This document shows positions 34,703-45,559 of a DNA stretch of 64,000 nt, piece after piece. The notes beneath the pieces are model-generated. The model did no database searches and was not told where the DNA came from. It worked only from the letters and a program-made list of their open reading frames with translations. The stretch covers positions 519,674-583,673 of the forward strand of contig NZ_NRQY01000001.1 of assembly GCF_003996855.1 (NCBI RefSeq), in the 5' to 3' direction. Position numbers and translations under genes: made by a program. Position 1 is the first letter of the stretch; every line of letters starts with the position of its first letter. Source of the DNA: Morganella morganii. Its GTDB lineage: Bacteria; Pseudomonadota; Gammaproteobacteria; Enterobacterales; Enterobacteriaceae.

Positions 34703-35653
34703 ATGAGCTGGATTGAAAAAATTCTGAATAAGACCCCAATGAACCAGACACGCAAGGCGAGCATTCCTGAAGGTGTCTGGACGAAGTGCGACAGTTGTGG
34801 TCAGGTACTGTACCGCCAGGAGGTGGAGCGTAATCTTGAGGTGTGTCCGAAATGTGATCATCACATGAGGATACCTGCACGTTCGCGCCTGCTGACGTTT
34901 CTGGATGAAGGCAGCACCACGGAACTGGGAACTGATCTGGAACCGAAAGACGTCCTGAAATTCCGTGATTCCAAGAAATACAAAGACCGTCTGGTCTCCG
35001 CCCAGAAAACAACCGGGGAAAAAGAAGCCCTGATTGCGATGAAAGGCACACTGAAAACCATGCCGGTTGTCGCGGTGGCGTTTGAATTTGCCTTTATCGG
35101 CGGTTCAATGTCCTCTGTGGTCGGCGCCCGGTTTGTCCGTGCGGTGGAACAGGCGCTGGAAGATAATTGTCCGCTGATTTGTTTCTCCGCAAGCGGCGGT
35201 GCACGTATGCAGGAAGCCCTGATGTCGCTGATGCAAATGGCCAAAACCAGTGCGGCACTGGCCAAAATGCAGGAGCGCGGTCTGCCGTATATCTCTGTGC
35301 TGACTGACCCGACCATGGGCGGCGTCTCTGCGAGCCTGGCAATGCTGGGTGATATCAATATCGCTGAACCGAAAGCCCTGATCGGCTTTGCCGGTCCGCG
35401 TGTTATCGAACAGACTGTCCGTGAGAAATTACCGCCGGGATTCCAGCGCAGTGAGTTCCTGATTGAAAAAGGGGCGATCGATATGATTGTCCGCCGTCCG
35501 GAAATGCGTGATACCGTCGCGGAAATTCTGTCAAAACTGACTAACTATCAGTTCCCGCAGGAAGATGAAATTATTGAAATCCTGACTGCGGATGAACCTG
35601 ATACCGACTTATCTTCCGAAACAGAGACTGATGTCAAAAAACACGATGTCTGA
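34703..35653 (+). CDS. accD: Acetyl-CoA carboxylase carboxyltransferase beta subunit
   Basis: First committed step of fatty acid synthesis, with AccA. 316 residues (E. coli 304), the excess being an acidic C-terminal tail. N-terminal zinc ribbon CDSCG...CPKCD (four cysteines); CoA-binding core [23 protein letters not shown] and [27 protein letters not shown] precedes the ATG. folC starts inside its end. Confidence 0.97.
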   Translation: MSWIEKILNKTPMNQTRKASIPEGVWTKCDSCGQVLYRQEVERNLEVCPKCDHHMRIPARSRLLTFLDEGSTTELGTDLEPKDVLKFRDSKKYKDRLVSAQKTTGEKEALIAMKGTLKTMPVVAVAFEFAFIGGSMSSVVGARFVRAVEQALEDNCPLICFSASGGARMQEALMSLMQMAKTSAALAKMQERGLPYISVLTDPTMGGVSASLAMLGDINIAEPKALIGFAGPRVIEQTVREKLPPGFQRSEFLIEKGAIDMIVRRPEMRDTVAEILSKLTNYQFPQEDEIIEILTADEPDTDLSSETETDVKKHDV

Positions 35654-36944
35654 TAAGCGAGAAAGACCGGCAGCCGCGTCATCACTGATGACGTGGCTTT
35701 CTTATCTGGGTGATCTGCATACGCAGGTTATTGATATGGGACTGGAACGTGTCGGTGCGGTGGCAGATATCATGAATCTGCGCTATCCCGCCCCGAAAGT
35801 CATTACGGTTTCCGGAACCAACGGCAAAGGCACCACCTGCCACACACTCGAATCCATCCTGCTGGCCGCAGGGTTACGGGTCGGGGTGTACAGTTCCCCG
35901 CATCTGGTGAATTACACCGAACGGGTGCGGATTCAGGGACAAAACCCGCCGGAAGCCGATTTTTGCCGTGTCTTTGCGGATATTGACGCGCAGCGCGGCG
36001 ATATCACGCTGACCTATTTTGAAGCGGGCACACTGGCGGCACTGCTGCTGTTCCGCGAAGCCAATCTTGATGTGGTGATTCTGGAAGTCGGCCTCGGCGG
36101 GCGTCTGGATGCCACCAATATTGTCGATTCTCATATTACGGCTATCACCAGTATTGCACTGGATCACACCGACTGGCTCGGTGCTGATCGTGAGCACATT
36201 GCCCGCGAGAAAGCCGGGATCTTCCGCCCGCACTGTGTGGCGGTGATCGGTGAGCCGGACGCGCCTTATACCATCGCGGATGTGGCGAATAAGCTGGAAA
36301 CATCACTGTTCTGCCGTGCCGATGACTGGTCTTATACAGAGCAGGGCGATCACTGGACGTGGCAGTGTGAGGATGAAACTCTCGAAAATCTGCCGCTGCC
36401 GAATGTGCCGCTGGCCAATGCCGCGACCGCGCTTGCGGTGATCCACAATCTGCGTCAGGTGAAAGATAAAACCGGCCGCGCCATCACCCGTGAGGCGATT
36501 GATACCGGACTGCGTCAGGCACAACTGCCGGGCCGTTTCCAGATTGTCTCACAAAAACCGTTGACAGTGCTGGATGTGGCACATAACCCGCATGCCGCCG
36601 GTTATCTGGTTTCAAAACTGGCACAGCTGCCGCGGACTGAACAGAGCCGTGTCCGTGCGGTGATTGGTATGCTGGGCGACAAAGATATCAAAGGCACCCT
36701 GGCGGTGCTGGGTGAGCAGGTGACTGACTGGTATGTCGCACCGCTGACAGAACTGCGCGGTGCCCCGGCGGAACAGCTGGCGGAGCACCTGATCGCCCCG
36801 CAGCAGTTTGCGGATGTGGAAGGCGCATGGGAACAGGCGCGCCGTGATGCTTCACCGGAAGATATTGTGGTGGTATGCGGGTCATTCCATACGGTGGCCC
36901 ATGTCATGGACGTTTTAGCGAAGGAAGGTGCGGGTGGCCAGTAA
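35631..36944 (+). CDS. folC: Bifunctional folylpolyglutamate/dihydrofolate synthase
   Basis: Joins glutamate to dihydropteroate and folates. 437 residues if started at ATG 35631 (AGAGA six bases before), overlapping accD by 23 bases; ATG 35646 is the alternative. P-loop [19 protein letters not shown], Omega-loop region [34 protein letters not shown] and the C-terminal [13 protein letters not shown] mark Mur-ligase folds. Overlaps dedD at its 3' end. Same order as E. coli accD-folC-dedD. Confidence 0.96.
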   Translation: MSKNTMSDKRERPAAASSLMTWLSYLGDLHTQVIDMGLERVGAVADIMNLRYPAPKVITVSGTNGKGTTCHTLESILLAAGLRVGVYSSPHLVNYTERVRIQGQNPPEADFCRVFADIDAQRGDITLTYFEAGTLAALLLFREANLDVVILEVGLGGRLDATNIVDSHITAITSIALDHTDWLGADREHIAREKAGIFRPHCVAVIGEPDAPYTIADVANKLETSLFCRADDWSYTEQGDHWTWQCEDETLENLPLPNVPLANAATALAVIHNLRQVKDKTGRAITREAIDTGLRQAQLPGRFQIVSQKPLTVLDVAHNPHAAGYLVSKLAQLPRTEQSRVRAVIGMLGDKDIKGTLAVLGEQVTDWYVAPLTELRGAPAEQLAEHLIAPQQFADVEGAWEQARRDASPEDIVVVCGSFHTVAHVMDVLAKEGAGGQ

Positions 36945-37587
36945 ATTTCAGAATCGCTTAGTCGGAACCATTATCCTGGTGGCGGTGGGTGTGATTGTCC
37001 TGCCGGTGCTGCTGGACGGCGATAAGAAATATAACGAAGACCAGTTCGCAGCCATCCCGCTTATCCCGAAGGAGGGAGAGCAGGATGAGATTGAGGCGGT
37101 AAATCCGATCAATCAGACCATGCCGACGATGCCCTCAGAAGGGGCATCCAGTGCAATGATTACCGAAGCGGCACAAACCGGGACGCAAGTCCCGGCAGAA
37201 GAGTCTGCGGGCGGCAGTACAACCTCCAATGTGCCGCCGGGGGCAGATCCGCTGCCGCCGGTCGTGATACCGGATAAACAACCGCCGCCGAAACCTGAAC
37301 CAAAACCAGAGCCTAAACCGGAACCTAAACCAGAGCCAAAACCGGAAAAAGCACCTCAGGGACAGGCTTATGTTGTACAGCTGGGGGCATTATCCAATGC
37401 CCGCAAGGTTGAGGAGATTGTGGCCACGCTGCGGTTATCCGGTTATCAGGTGTATACCGTGCCGCGCGGCAAACTGACGCTGATTATGGTCGGGCCGTCT
37501 GCCTCGCAGGCTGAGCTGAAGTCCTCGCTGGGGGAACTGAGACAGCTTACCGGGCTGGATGGCAGGGTGCAGTCTTATAAACCGTAG
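36934..37587 (+). CDS. dedD: Septal protein DedD with SPOR domain (GTG start)
   Basis: 217 residues from GTG 36934 behind GGAAGG, beginning [14 protein letters not shown] like E. coli [14 protein letters not shown]. One N-terminal membrane helix, a long proline-rich periplasmic linker with a (KPEP)n repeat at about 113-137, and a C-terminal SPOR domain (AYVVQLGALSNARKVEEIVATLRLSGYQVYTV) that binds denuded septal glycan. DedD aids FtsN in cell constriction. The linker repeat is perfect enough to vary in length between strains. Confidence 0.94.
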   Translation: MASKFQNRLVGTIILVAVGVIVLPVLLDGDKKYNEDQFAAIPLIPKEGEQDEIEAVNPINQTMPTMPSEGASSAMITEAAQTGTQVPAEESAGGSTTSNVPPGADPLPPVVIPDKQPPPKPEPKPEPKPEPKPEPKPEKAPQGQAYVVQLGALSNARKVEEIVATLRLSGYQVYTVPRGKLTLIMVGPSASQAELKSSLGELRQLTGLDGRVQSYKP

Positions 37588-37696
37588 CGAATTTAAGGAA
37601 TTAGCAATATCCGGTAATAAAATCAGTTAACTCTTTGCGGCGATTATAATTTTTTATTTCGCCGCAATTTATTTTCGGATAGAGCAAAAATCCGTT

Positions 37697-37712
37697 ACGC
37701 AAACGTTTTCGT
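37697..37712. promoter_or_regulatory. PurR box of cvpA-purF
   Basis: ACGCAAACGTTTTCGT, a perfect match to the PurR operator consensus, 55 bases before cvpA. A TAGAAT hexamer at 37720 is a plausible -10. PurR with hypoxanthine or guanine would repress purF. Confidence 0.92.
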
Positions 37713-37766
37713 TTTCTGTTAGAATGCGCCCGTCACTGATGCCGGGGCATCAATTTGGATAGTGAT

Positions 37767-38273
37767 ATGGTTTGGATTGATTACGCAATTATTGCAATTA
37801 TTGCTTTCTCGGCATTAGTCAGCCTGGTTCGTGGTTTCGTTCGCGAAGCCTTATCGTTAGTGACCTGGGTCTGTGCGTTTTATGTGGCCAGTGAGTTTTT
37901 CCCGCTGCTGGCGGATTATTTTACGCGCTTCGATGACCCGCTGGTCCGCAACGGGATCGCAATCGCGATTCTGTTTGTTGCGACACTGATTGTCGGCTCA
38001 GTGATTAACCATGTTATCGGTTCACTGGTTCAGCGGACAGGCTTATCAGGCACAGATCGTGTTCTCGGGGTTTGTTTTGGTGCTCTGCGCGGGGTGTTGA
38101 TCGTGGCGGCAATTTTATTCTTCCTCGACAGCTTCACGCAGATGAGTCAGAGCAGCGACTGGCAGCAGTCACAACTCATTCCCCAATTCAGTCATGTTAT
38201 CAGGTGGTTCTTTGACTACCTCCAGAATGCGTCAAGTTTCCTGCCGGAGAATTTTCCTTCTCCGCCCGGCTGA
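37767..38273 (+). CDS. cvpA: Membrane protein CvpA
   Basis: 168 residues from ATG 37767 (GGA upstream; an earlier in-frame start adds four residues). Four hydrophobic segments; the sequence is very close to E. coli CvpA (WIDYAIIAIIAFSALVSLVRGFVREALSLVTW, GLSGTDRVLGVCFGALRGVLIVA). CvpA is needed for colicin V production and envelope fitness. It is the first gene of the PurR-controlled purF transcript. Confidence 0.95.
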   Translation: MVWIDYAIIAIIAFSALVSLVRGFVREALSLVTWVCAFYVASEFFPLLADYFTRFDDPLVRNGIAIAILFVATLIVGSVINHVIGSLVQRTGLSGTDRVLGVCFGALRGVLIVAAILFFLDSFTQMSQSSDWQQSQLIPQFSHVIRWFFDYLQNASSFLPENFPSPPG

Positions 38274-38288
38274 TGAGGAAAAAACTAC

Positions 38289-39806
38289 ATGTGTGGTATT
38301 GTTGGTATCGTTGGTTTTACGCAAGTCAATCAATCAATTTATGACGCGCTCACGGTGTTACAGCACCGGGGCCAGGATGCAGCCGGTATCGCAACCATTG
38401 ACGGTGACAATGGTTTCCGGCTCCGTAAAGCCAACGGACTGGTGAAAGATGTTTTTGAAACCCGTCATATGCTGCGTTTGCAGGGCACTCTCGGGATTGG
38501 CCATGTCCGTTACCCGACAGCAGGCAGTTCCAGTGCATCGGAAGCACAGCCTTTTTATGTCAATTCACCTTTCGGTATCACCCTGGCGCATAACGGCAAT
38601 CTGACCAATGCGCACACGCTGAAACATCAGCTGTTTGAAACGGCCCGCCGTCATGTTAATACCACATCAGATTCTGAAATCCTGCTCAACGTGCTGGCGT
38701 ATGAGCTGGATCGTTTTGATGTTCACCCGCTGGAGCCGGATAACATTTTTGCCGCAGTCAGCGCGATGCACACCAAAATCCGCGGTGCGTATGCCTGTGT
38801 GGCTCTGATTATCGGCCACGGCCTGCTGGCGTTCCGTGACCCGAACGGCATCCGTCCGCTGGTGCTTGGTAAGCGTGCCCTGAATGACGGCCGTGAAGAG
38901 TACATGGTGGCCTCTGAAAGTGTTGCACTGGATACTCTCGGTTTTGAATATCTGCGCGATGTGGCGCCGGGCGAAGCGGTTTACATCACTGAAACCGGGC
39001 AGCTTTATACCCGTCAGTGTGCGGCAAATCCGTCGCTGACACCGTGCCTGTTCGAGTTTGTCTATTTCGCCCGTCCGGATTCCGTTATCGATAAAGTCTC
39101 TGTCTACAACGCCCGTCTGCGTATGGGGCAGAAACTGGGGGCAAAAATTGCCCGCGAGTGGGAAGATCTGGATATCGATGTGGTAATCCCCATTCCGGAA
39201 ACCTCAACGGACAGCGCGCTGGAAATCGCCCATATGCTGAATAAGCCGTACCGCCAGGGGTTTGTGAAAAACCGCTATGTGGGGCGCACCTTTATCATGC
39301 CGGGTCAGCAGGAGCGGAAAAAATCTGTCCGCCGCAAACTCAATGCCAACCGTACCGAATTCAAAGGGAAAAACGTGCTGCTGGTGGATGATTCCATTGT
39401 GCGCGGCACCACCTCAGAACAGATTGTGGAACTGGCGCGGGAAGCCGGGGCGAAGAAAGTCTATTTTGCCTCTGCGGCACCGGAAGTGCGTTTCCCGAAT
39501 GTCTACGGTATCGATATGCCGAATGCCAACGAGTTAATCGCGCACGGCCGTGAAGCCGATGAAATCTGCCGTCTGATCGGTGCGGATGCACTGATTTTCC
39601 AGGATCTGAGCGACCTTATCGATGCCGTGCGTGAAGAAAACCCGGATATCCGGGGTCTTGAGGCATCGGTGTTTGATGGTATCTATGTCACCAAAGATAT
39701 TGACCAGGATTATCTCGATTATGTGGAAAACCTGCGCAGGGATGATGAATTAAAGTTGCGGGATCATAACGAAATTGAGAACCTTGAGATATATAATGAG
39801 GGTTAA
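38289..39806 (+). CDS. purF: Amidophosphoribosyltransferase
   Basis: First step of de novo purine synthesis: PRPP plus glutamine to phosphoribosylamine. 505 residues (E. coli 505). The N-terminal nucleophile is Cys2 (MCGIVGIVG), exposed after Met removal; glutamine-site RYPTAGSS and HNGNLTN; PRPP motif [18 protein letters not shown]. Fifteen bases after cvpA, same transcript, followed by ubiX. Confidence 0.98.
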   Translation: MCGIVGIVGFTQVNQSIYDALTVLQHRGQDAAGIATIDGDNGFRLRKANGLVKDVFETRHMLRLQGTLGIGHVRYPTAGSSSASEAQPFYVNSPFGITLAHNGNLTNAHTLKHQLFETARRHVNTTSDSEILLNVLAYELDRFDVHPLEPDNIFAAVSAMHTKIRGAYACVALIIGHGLLAFRDPNGIRPLVLGKRALNDGREEYMVASESVALDTLGFEYLRDVAPGEAVYITETGQLYTRQCAANPSLTPCLFEFVYFARPDSVIDKVSVYNARLRMGQKLGAKIAREWEDLDIDVVIPIPETSTDSALEIAHMLNKPYRQGFVKNRYVGRTFIMPGQQERKKSVRRKLNANRTEFKGKNVLLVDDSIVRGTTSEQIVELAREAGAKKVYFASAAPEVRFPNVYGIDMPNANELIAHGREADEICRLIGADALIFQDLSDLIDAVREENPDIRGLEASVFDGIYVTKDIDQDYLDYVENLRRDDELKLRDHNEIENLEIYNEG

Positions 39807-39829
39807 TCTCTTTTTTGTCGGGTGATGTT

Positions 39830-40423
39830 ATGAAAAAACTGATTGTGGGGCTGACCGGCGCAAGTGGTGCAGTTTATGGTGTGCGTCTGCTGGAGGTCCT
39901 GCAAACGGTGCCGGAGGTGGAAACCCACCTGATTGTCAGTCAGGCGGCACGGCAGACACTGGCGCTGGAGACGGCGTACAGCCTGCGTGATGTGCAGGCA
40001 CTGGCGGATGTGGTGCATGATGAGCGCGATATCGCGGCCTGCATCTCTTCCGGCTCTGTCAGAACACTGGGGATGATTATTCTGCCGTGTTCGGTGAAAA
40101 CCCTGTCGGGGATTGTTCACAGTTACACGGACACTCTGGTGACCCGTGCGGCGGATGTGGTGCTAAAGGAAGGGCGTAAGCTGGTGCTGGGGGTGCGTGA
40201 AACGCCGCTGCATCTCGGACATCTGCGGCTGATGACACAGGCGGCGGAAATCGGTGCGGTGATTATGCCGCCGATGCCCGCGTTTTATCATCAGCCGGAA
40301 ACCGTGCAGGATATTGTCGACCAGACGGTCAACCGTGTGCTTGATCAGTTTGATATTGCATTACCGGAAGATTTGTTTACCCGCTGGAGCGGGTCGAAAA
40401 ATCCCCGTTCTGCACAGCCGTAA
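39830..40423 (+). CDS. ubiX: Flavin prenyltransferase UbiX
   Basis: Makes prenylated FMN, the cofactor of the UbiD decarboxylase in ubiquinone synthesis. 197 residues from ATG 39830 (MKKLIVGLTGASGAVYGVRLLEVL); the frame opens five codons earlier. Flavodoxin-like motifs SSGSVRTLGMIILPCSVKTLSGI and RETPLHLGHLRLMTQAAEIGAVIMPP are conserved. Lies 23 bases after purF and ends before a hairpin. Confidence 0.95.
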   Translation: MKKLIVGLTGASGAVYGVRLLEVLQTVPEVETHLIVSQAARQTLALETAYSLRDVQALADVVHDERDIAACISSGSVRTLGMIILPCSVKTLSGIVHSYTDTLVTRAADVVLKEGRKLVLGVRETPLHLGHLRLMTQAAEIGAVIMPPMPAFYHQPETVQDIVDQTVNRVLDQFDIALPEDLFTRWSGSKNPRSAQP

Positions 40424-40432
40424 CTCAGAATC

Positions 40433-40460
40433 ACCCGGCCGTCTGTCTCCGCGGCCGGGT
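40433..40460. terminator. Hairpin between ubiX and yfcH
   Basis: ACCCGGCCG, loop of eight to ten bases, CGGCCGGGT, followed by TCTGTATT; serves the convergent genes though its T run is poor. Confidence 0.6.
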
Positions 40461-40466
40461 TCTGTA

Positions 40467-41378
40467 TTAATAGTCCGCCGGGCTGTCCAGTAAATCCCGC
40501 AGAGCCTCTTCCAGATTAATAAACTGACAGCCGAACCCGGCTTCCTCCAGCCGTTTCGGCAGGGCATTCTGACCGCCCAGTACCAGCACCGCAGCTTCTC
40601 CCATCAGCGCCTTAACCACAAATGACGGAACACGCAGCAGATGCGGGCGGTGCAGGATCTGCGCCAGTACGGCCGCAAACTGTTCATTATGGGACGGATA
40701 GGGCGCAGTCATATTAAACGGGCCGTTCTGCGCGGGATCATCAAGCAGAAACAGAATAGCACTGACCATATCATTGATGTGGACCCACGGCATATACTGA
40801 CGGCCGTTACCAATGGGGCCGCCGAGACCGGCACGGTACACCGGCAGCAGTTTCGCCAGCGCCCCGCCTTCCGGAGACAGTACAATCCCGGTACGCAGCA
40901 GACAGACCCGTGTTTTCTCACTCTGTGCTTTCATGGCCAGGGATTCCCAGCGATCGCACAAGGTATGAGTGAATTCCGGGTTCGGTTCGTCGTCCTCCGT
41001 CACCACAGTCTGCCCCTGATCACCATACCAGCCCACGGCAGAGCCGGAGAGAAACACCGCAGGCGGTGTCTCACTGGCATTGATAAGTTCACTGAGCCGT
41101 TCAGTTATCTGCCAGCGGCTCTCACATAACCGCTTTTTCTGCTCTTCACTCCAGCGTTTATCTGCGATAGGCTCACCGGCAAGATTAATTACCGCATCAA
41201 TATCATTAAGATTCGTTATATCATTGAGTGAACTAAGGTTTTCTGCTGCCGAGCAAAAACGGGAATAGACTTTCTGCGGTGAGCGGCTCAGAACCACCAC
41301 CTGATATTTCCGGGCAATCAGTGCCTGCACGAGCGGGGTGCCGATAAGCCCGGTACCGCCTGTGACCAGAATACGCAT
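40467..41378 (-). CDS. yfcH: TIGR01777 family NAD-dependent epimerase/dehydratase-like protein YfcH
   Basis: 303 residues from ATG 41378 behind GGAG. Extended short-chain dehydrogenase fold: [16 protein letters not shown] at the N-terminus, [20 protein letters not shown], and a C-terminal DUF1731 region ([20 protein letters not shown]). Length and order match E. coli YfcH; its substrate is unknown. Convergent with ubiX. Confidence 0.93.
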   Translation of the reverse strand: MRILVTGGTGLIGTPLVQALIARKYQVVVLSRSPQKVYSRFCSAAENLSSLNDITNLNDIDAVINLAGEPIADKRWSEEQKKRLCESRWQITERLSELINASETPPAVFLSGSAVGWYGDQGQTVVTEDDEPNPEFTHTLCDRWESLAMKAQSEKTRVCLLRTGIVLSPEGGALAKLLPVYRAGLGGPIGNGRQYMPWVHINDMVSAILFLLDDPAQNGPFNMTAPYPSHNEQFAAVLAQILHRPHLLRVPSFVVKALMGEAAVLVLGGQNALPKRLEEAGFGCQFINLEEALRDLLDSPADY

Positions 41379-41635
41379 AGCTGCTCCTTCTGCTGGTAGG
41401 TTTCTCTGACGATAGCAGTTTTTGCCGCAGAGGGATGTGATCGGCAAGAAAGAAAAACAATCATAGAACCGCTATCAATTCTTGATATACTGCCTGAATG
41501 ACCATAATGACACACTATCATTATTAGTTTGGTATATAAAAGCGGTATAAAGCAGGGCCCGCGGATTGCCGGCGTGTGTCACTGAAAAAACAGAAGCAGC
41601 ATCCGTAATGCTGATAAAAAAGAAAAGGTTAGAGG

Positions 41636-42211
41636 ATGGAACAAGAGAGCGCTATCGAGTGGGTGGACGTTGTCGATGAGAATAATGATGTCATCGGTCA
41701 GGCGACCCGCGAGCAGATGCGGGCGGAAAACCTGCGTCACCGGGCAACCTACATTGTTGTGCATGACGGTATGGGAAAAATTCTTGTTCAGCGCCGGACT
41801 GAGCAGAAAGACTTCTGTCCGGGCCTGCTGGATGCCACAGCAGGCGGCGTGGTGCAGCAGGGTGAACTGATGCTTGATTCTGCCCGGCGCGAAGCAGAGG
41901 AAGAGCTCGGAATTGCCGGTGTGCCGTTTGCCGAGCACGGTTTGTTTTATTATGAAGAGCCAATCTGCCGTGTCTGGGGCGGGTTATTCAGCTGTGTGAT
42001 ACACGGCCCGTTTGCGCTCCAGGAAAGTGAAGTATCGGAAGTAACCTGGCTGACCCCGGCAGAAATCACTGCCCGCTGTGACGAATTTACAGCAGACTCA
42101 CTGAAGGCTCTTTCACTCTGGCTGACGCGGAATAATCAGAATTATACCTCGGCGGAGCCGCAAAAGGCGGTTGTAATACCTGAAACTGAAATGAGCAGTG
42201 ACAGCGAATAA
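41636..42211 (+). CDS. yfcD: NUDIX hydrolase YfcD
   Basis: 191 residues (E. coli 180). NUDIX box [24 protein letters not shown] with the metal-binding REAEEE; flanks [27 protein letters not shown] match E. coli YfcD nearly residue for residue. The family is related to isopentenyl-diphosphate isomerase-like NUDIX proteins; substrate unproven. The C-terminus is longer than in E. coli. Ends at a strong terminator; in E. coli yfcC and pta come next, here an accessory block. Confidence 0.94.
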   Translation: MEQESAIEWVDVVDENNDVIGQATREQMRAENLRHRATYIVVHDGMGKILVQRRTEQKDFCPGLLDATAGGVVQQGELMLDSARREAEEELGIAGVPFAEHGLFYYEEPICRVWGGLFSCVIHGPFALQESEVSEVTWLTPAEITARCDEFTADSLKALSLWLTRNNQNYTSAEPQKAVVIPETEMSSDSE

Positions 42212-42230
42212 AAAAGAATAAAAACCGGAT

Positions 42231-42256
42231 AAGCCTGCAATATGCAGGCTTTTTTG
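42231..42256 (+). terminator. Terminator after yfcD
   Basis: AAGCCTGCA, loop ATA, TGCAGGCTT, then five T residues. Confidence 0.93.
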
Positions 42257-42616
42257 TATTTAAAATACCGTGAAATAAAACACGGGCAATAAATATATCG
42301 ATAAAAAAGAATATCACCAGACACTGCTCAGTATAATTTGTGTTATTCCGGTTTCTGAATTTCATCATTTTCCTGTAGAATGTCATTGTGAATATAAACA
42401 ATAATCCCGCAATGTTTATCAGCCATTATTTCTGATGCTACCCCGAAATATGCGTATTTACACATGGCTAATCAGAATAATTTAATATTTTGAAAAATAA
42501 TGTATTTTATATATTTGCGTTGGTGGATTGTTAACGAAAATATAAATAATAACGACCGATAATAGGAATTGTCCGAAAGTAAGCGAAAAAAGAAAAATAC
42601 AAACTAAACGAGAATA
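42257..42616. other. A+T-rich left flank of the accessory block
   Basis: 360 bases with no gene seen on either strand. A minus-strand frame that begins here runs across the terminator into yfcD and is not credible. It probably holds the promoter of the M48 gene; I could not fix its hexamers. Confidence 0.5.
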
Positions 42617-44701
42617 ATGATGAGAAACAAATTAGCAGGATGGCTGTTGTTATTACCGCTTCTTCTCACCGCGTGGGGGGCATTTCAGTATTGGCGGATC
42701 AGTGAGGGATATCAGGCTTACCAATATATCATGGCGGATAAAGCGGAACTTCAGCGTCTGATTGCTGACGATCCGAATACACAAATCACCTACGATGACG
42801 GGGAAACCGGTTCCGCCGGTCAGCAACTGGGAATGATTAACCGCGAGCTGAATAAATACAGCGATGAGATTACTGTGATTCTGGTCCGGGCGGGCGTCAG
42901 TAAAGGGACTATTGCCACCGGGATTTTATCTCTGCTGTTTGGTGCCGGGGCGATTTATCTTTGTATCAGCAGCGGCCGGACTGCCCGTAACTCCCGCGAT
43001 GACCTGCTGAAAGTCTTTGCCCGCTGCCGCAAATTGCTGCCGTTTATTCTGACCGGGCAGATGACGCTGATCGGCCTGAGTATTATTTGTGTGATGGCCT
43101 ATGAAGCCCTGTGGTTCGCCGGTAGCTTCGTGTTGAGCGGCGGCGGTGCGAAAATCATGATCTTTATTCTGATCAGTATTGTGCTGATCATCTGGTATAT
43201 CATCAAAGGTCTGTTTAAGTTGCGCAAGAGTTTTGCCATGTTCCGCAGCGATCCGTCTGATGTGACCGGGCATGCCGTCAGCCGTGAGGAAGCGCCGGGG
43301 TTGTGGCAGTGGGTGGATGAGATTGCCGCAAAAGTCGGCACGACGCCGCCGGATCATATTATTGCCGGTATGACGGAATGCTTCTATGTGACATCCCACA
43401 GCATTAATCTGAATGAAAATCAGCTGATTGAAGGGAAAACCCTGTACTTCCCGCTGCTCTATTCCGCACTGCTCAACCGTGAGGAAGCCAGTGCCGTTAT
43501 CGGGCACGAACTGGGGCATTTTACCGGTGAAGATACCACTTACAGTCTGAATTTTGCGCCGATCTATGCCGGTATGAGCCACAGTATTTCGCTGGTGGCT
43601 AATGAGGTTCAGGATTACTACAGTAAAGTGATTATGAGTCCGTCAGTGTATCTCGGGATCTTCTTCCTGGAGCAGTTTGATTTCGCCGTCAGTCACTGGA
43701 GCCGTATCCGTGAACTGGAAGCGGATAAAGCCGGGGCATCGGTCAGTTCACCGGCGGCAGTCTCTTCATCACTGCTGCGTATTTCTGCGGTCAGTGAGGT
43801 GGTTTCTGAAACTCTGGGTGAGCTGTATGAAGGCACTCTGAAAACCGATGACCTGCTGCCGGTGGTGATGGCGCGCCTGCGTGAGCGTGGTGTGCCGGAA
43901 GCCGCGCAGTTCCTGAATGAGGCAACCAGCCATCCGAGTGACACGCATCCGCAGACCCGCACCCGTATTGAAGCGCTGTCACAGGATATCAGTGATGAGC
44001 TGCTGGCTGCTGCGGCCCGGGAAGTGCAGTCAGATGATTACGCCAATATTGCGGATCTGTTCACGGATGCCAAAGCTATCTCCATGATGCTGACGGCATC
44101 ACTCTCCGGCATGGTCGCGGAGTACACCACACAGCGGACAGAAGCACTGGAAACCCTGCTGCATGAATCTGATGCGGCTGATGAGGTAATTATCAGTGAG
44201 CGGCGGAAAACATTCCGGTTGATGTTTATCTTTGGCCTGGTGGTCGCGGCCGGGATGGGGATCGCCACCGTGAAACTCGGTGCGGAAAACCTGGTCAGCT
44301 CCGGTGCGGTTCACGGCTTCTGGCTGTTGCTGCTGTTCTGGGGGGCGGCTTTTATGCACCGCGACAGAGGAAAAGCGCCGCTGTTTGCTTTCTGTCACGG
44401 GCAGATGGTCAGTGATAAGCTGGCACAGGCGTACCCGCTGCACTACATTGTTGATTATGACATTGCGGAAACCTACGGAGCGGCGACACTCACACTGTAT
44501 GTGGCTGATGGTGCACCGGCACCGGTCATGTCTGCAAAAAATCGTTTCTTTAAATATGATGTTAAAAAACAGAAGCTGATGATCATGATGGCCGGTGTCC
44601 GTATCTGGCAGGGAAAATCATTGTCTTTGCAGGAATTATCAGATCTGGTACACAGTCAGTTGCAGAAGGCACACGTAAAACATGAATTAGGGCAGTCATA
44701 A
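42617..44701 (+). CDS. Large membrane M48 family zinc metalloprotease
   Basis: 694 residues. An N-terminal membrane anchor (9-25), a second segment near 98-115, a pair around 143-195, and another pair near 566-605. The HEXXH zinc motif is HELGH (297-301) and the third-ligand motif is RELEADKAG (Glu366), both as in M48 peptidases (HtpX/Ste24 group). The catalytic domain faces between helix pairs; the C-terminal 100 residues form an extra soluble domain. Not an HtpX orthologue, which is about 290 residues. Monocistronic, with terminator. A role in membrane protein quality control is inferred. Confidence 0.87.
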   Translation: MMRNKLAGWLLLLPLLLTAWGAFQYWRISEGYQAYQYIMADKAELQRLIADDPNTQITYDDGETGSAGQQLGMINRELNKYSDEITVILVRAGVSKGTIATGILSLLFGAGAIYLCISSGRTARNSRDDLLKVFARCRKLLPFILTGQMTLIGLSIICVMAYEALWFAGSFVLSGGGAKIMIFILISIVLIIWYIIKGLFKLRKSFAMFRSDPSDVTGHAVSREEAPGLWQWVDEIAAKVGTTPPDHIIAGMTECFYVTSHSINLNENQLIEGKTLYFPLLYSALLNREEASAVIGHELGHFTGEDTTYSLNFAPIYAGMSHSISLVANEVQDYYSKVIMSPSVYLGIFFLEQFDFAVSHWSRIRELEADKAGASVSSPAAVSSSLLRISAVSEVVSETLGELYEGTLKTDDLLPVVMARLRERGVPEAAQFLNEATSHPSDTHPQTRTRIEALSQDISDELLAAAAREVQSDDYANIADLFTDAKAISMMLTASLSGMVAEYTTQRTEALETLLHESDAADEVIISERRKTFRLMFIFGLVVAAGMGIATVKLGAENLVSSGAVHGFWLLLLFWGAAFMHRDRGKAPLFAFCHGQMVSDKLAQAYPLHYIVDYDIAETYGAATLTLYVADGAPAPVMSAKNRFFKYDVKKQKLMIMMAGVRIWQGKSLSLQELSDLVHSQLQKAHVKHELGQS

Positions 44702-44719
44702 CCGGATACCGTACCAGAT

Positions 44720-44744
44720 AAAACCTCCGCAAGGAGGTTTTTTT
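44720..44744 (+). terminator. Terminator after the M48 protease gene
   Basis: AAAACCTCC, loop GCAA, GGAGGTTTT, then T residues. Confidence 0.92.
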
Positions 44745-44844
44745 AAATTTATATTCTGACTAATTATATTTTAAATACAGCTTAATAATTAATAGAAATT
44801 ACAAATGATGCTGTTTTTCTTATTGTGTATTCCGGAGGGACGGA

Positions 44845-45540
44845 ATGAATAAGATAAATACAGTACTATCAGATAAGCTGAAATCATTGAAAATAAGCAC
44901 ATCAACATTTGTTGATGTTATGGACGGGCTTAAAACCGGCAGTGTATTAAGTCATAAGTTACAATCACAGAATCTGACGAATTATTATCTTACCGGACAG
45001 GCTTATACCGTGCAGTGGAAAATTGTCCGCAAGAGTCACAATATTCTTGAACCGTTTCCGTCAACCTGGGAACAGGTGCGGGATTTCCTGGTTCCTGAAT
45101 TACATACGGCAGAAAACCTGGTGTATGTTGCCGGCAGCGGAGAGTGCATTTGTGACGCGGCATTAGCCGGCGGGATGAGCTGCACTTATTTCGAAAAGCT
45201 CGGTTTTTCCGGTGTGATAACCGGCGGTGCAGTCAGGGACGGACAGGATCTTAATGCATTGTCCATACCGGTTATTGCCACGAATTTAACGCCGACAGAT
45301 ACTCAGGGCGCGTATTATGTATCTGAAACCGGCGGCAGTTGTCAGATAGAACAGACCATTATTCATACCGGCGATCTGATTATTGCGGACATTAATGGTG
45401 TGGTGGTGATCCCTTACTGCGATATTGAGGCTGTCATCAGTAAAGCGATTGAAATAACAGAAATTGAAAATAATATGCTGGAAAAAATACGGCAGGGTGA
45501 ACGGCTTCCTGATTTGATTACTGCCACAGGAAGAATCTGA
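44845..45540 (+). CDS. RraA-like family protein, first gene of an aromatic cluster
   Basis: 231 residues. The RraA/HMG-CHA aldolase fold is shown by LVYVAGSGECICDAALAGGMSCTYFEKLGFSGVITGGAVRDGQDL, with the Arg-Asp pair of the aldolase active site (AVRD), and by DLIIADINGVVVIPY. RraA itself inhibits RNase E, while relatives are divalent-metal aldolases/decarboxylases of oxaloacetate or 4-carboxy-4-hydroxy-2-oxoadipate. GGAGGGACGG precedes the ATG. It is 20 bases before the BacA-like gene, so a catalytic role in the same pathway is more likely than RNase control. The extra N-terminal region is longer than RraA. Confidence 0.8.
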   Translation: MNKINTVLSDKLKSLKISTSTFVDVMDGLKTGSVLSHKLQSQNLTNYYLTGQAYTVQWKIVRKSHNILEPFPSTWEQVRDFLVPELHTAENLVYVAGSGECICDAALAGGMSCTYFEKLGFSGVITGGAVRDGQDLNALSIPVIATNLTPTDTQGAYYVSETGGSCQIEQTIIHTGDLIIADINGVVVIPYCDIEAVISKAIEITEIENNMLEKIRQGERLPDLITATGRI

Positions 45541-45559
45541 ACTAATAAGGAAATAAAAA

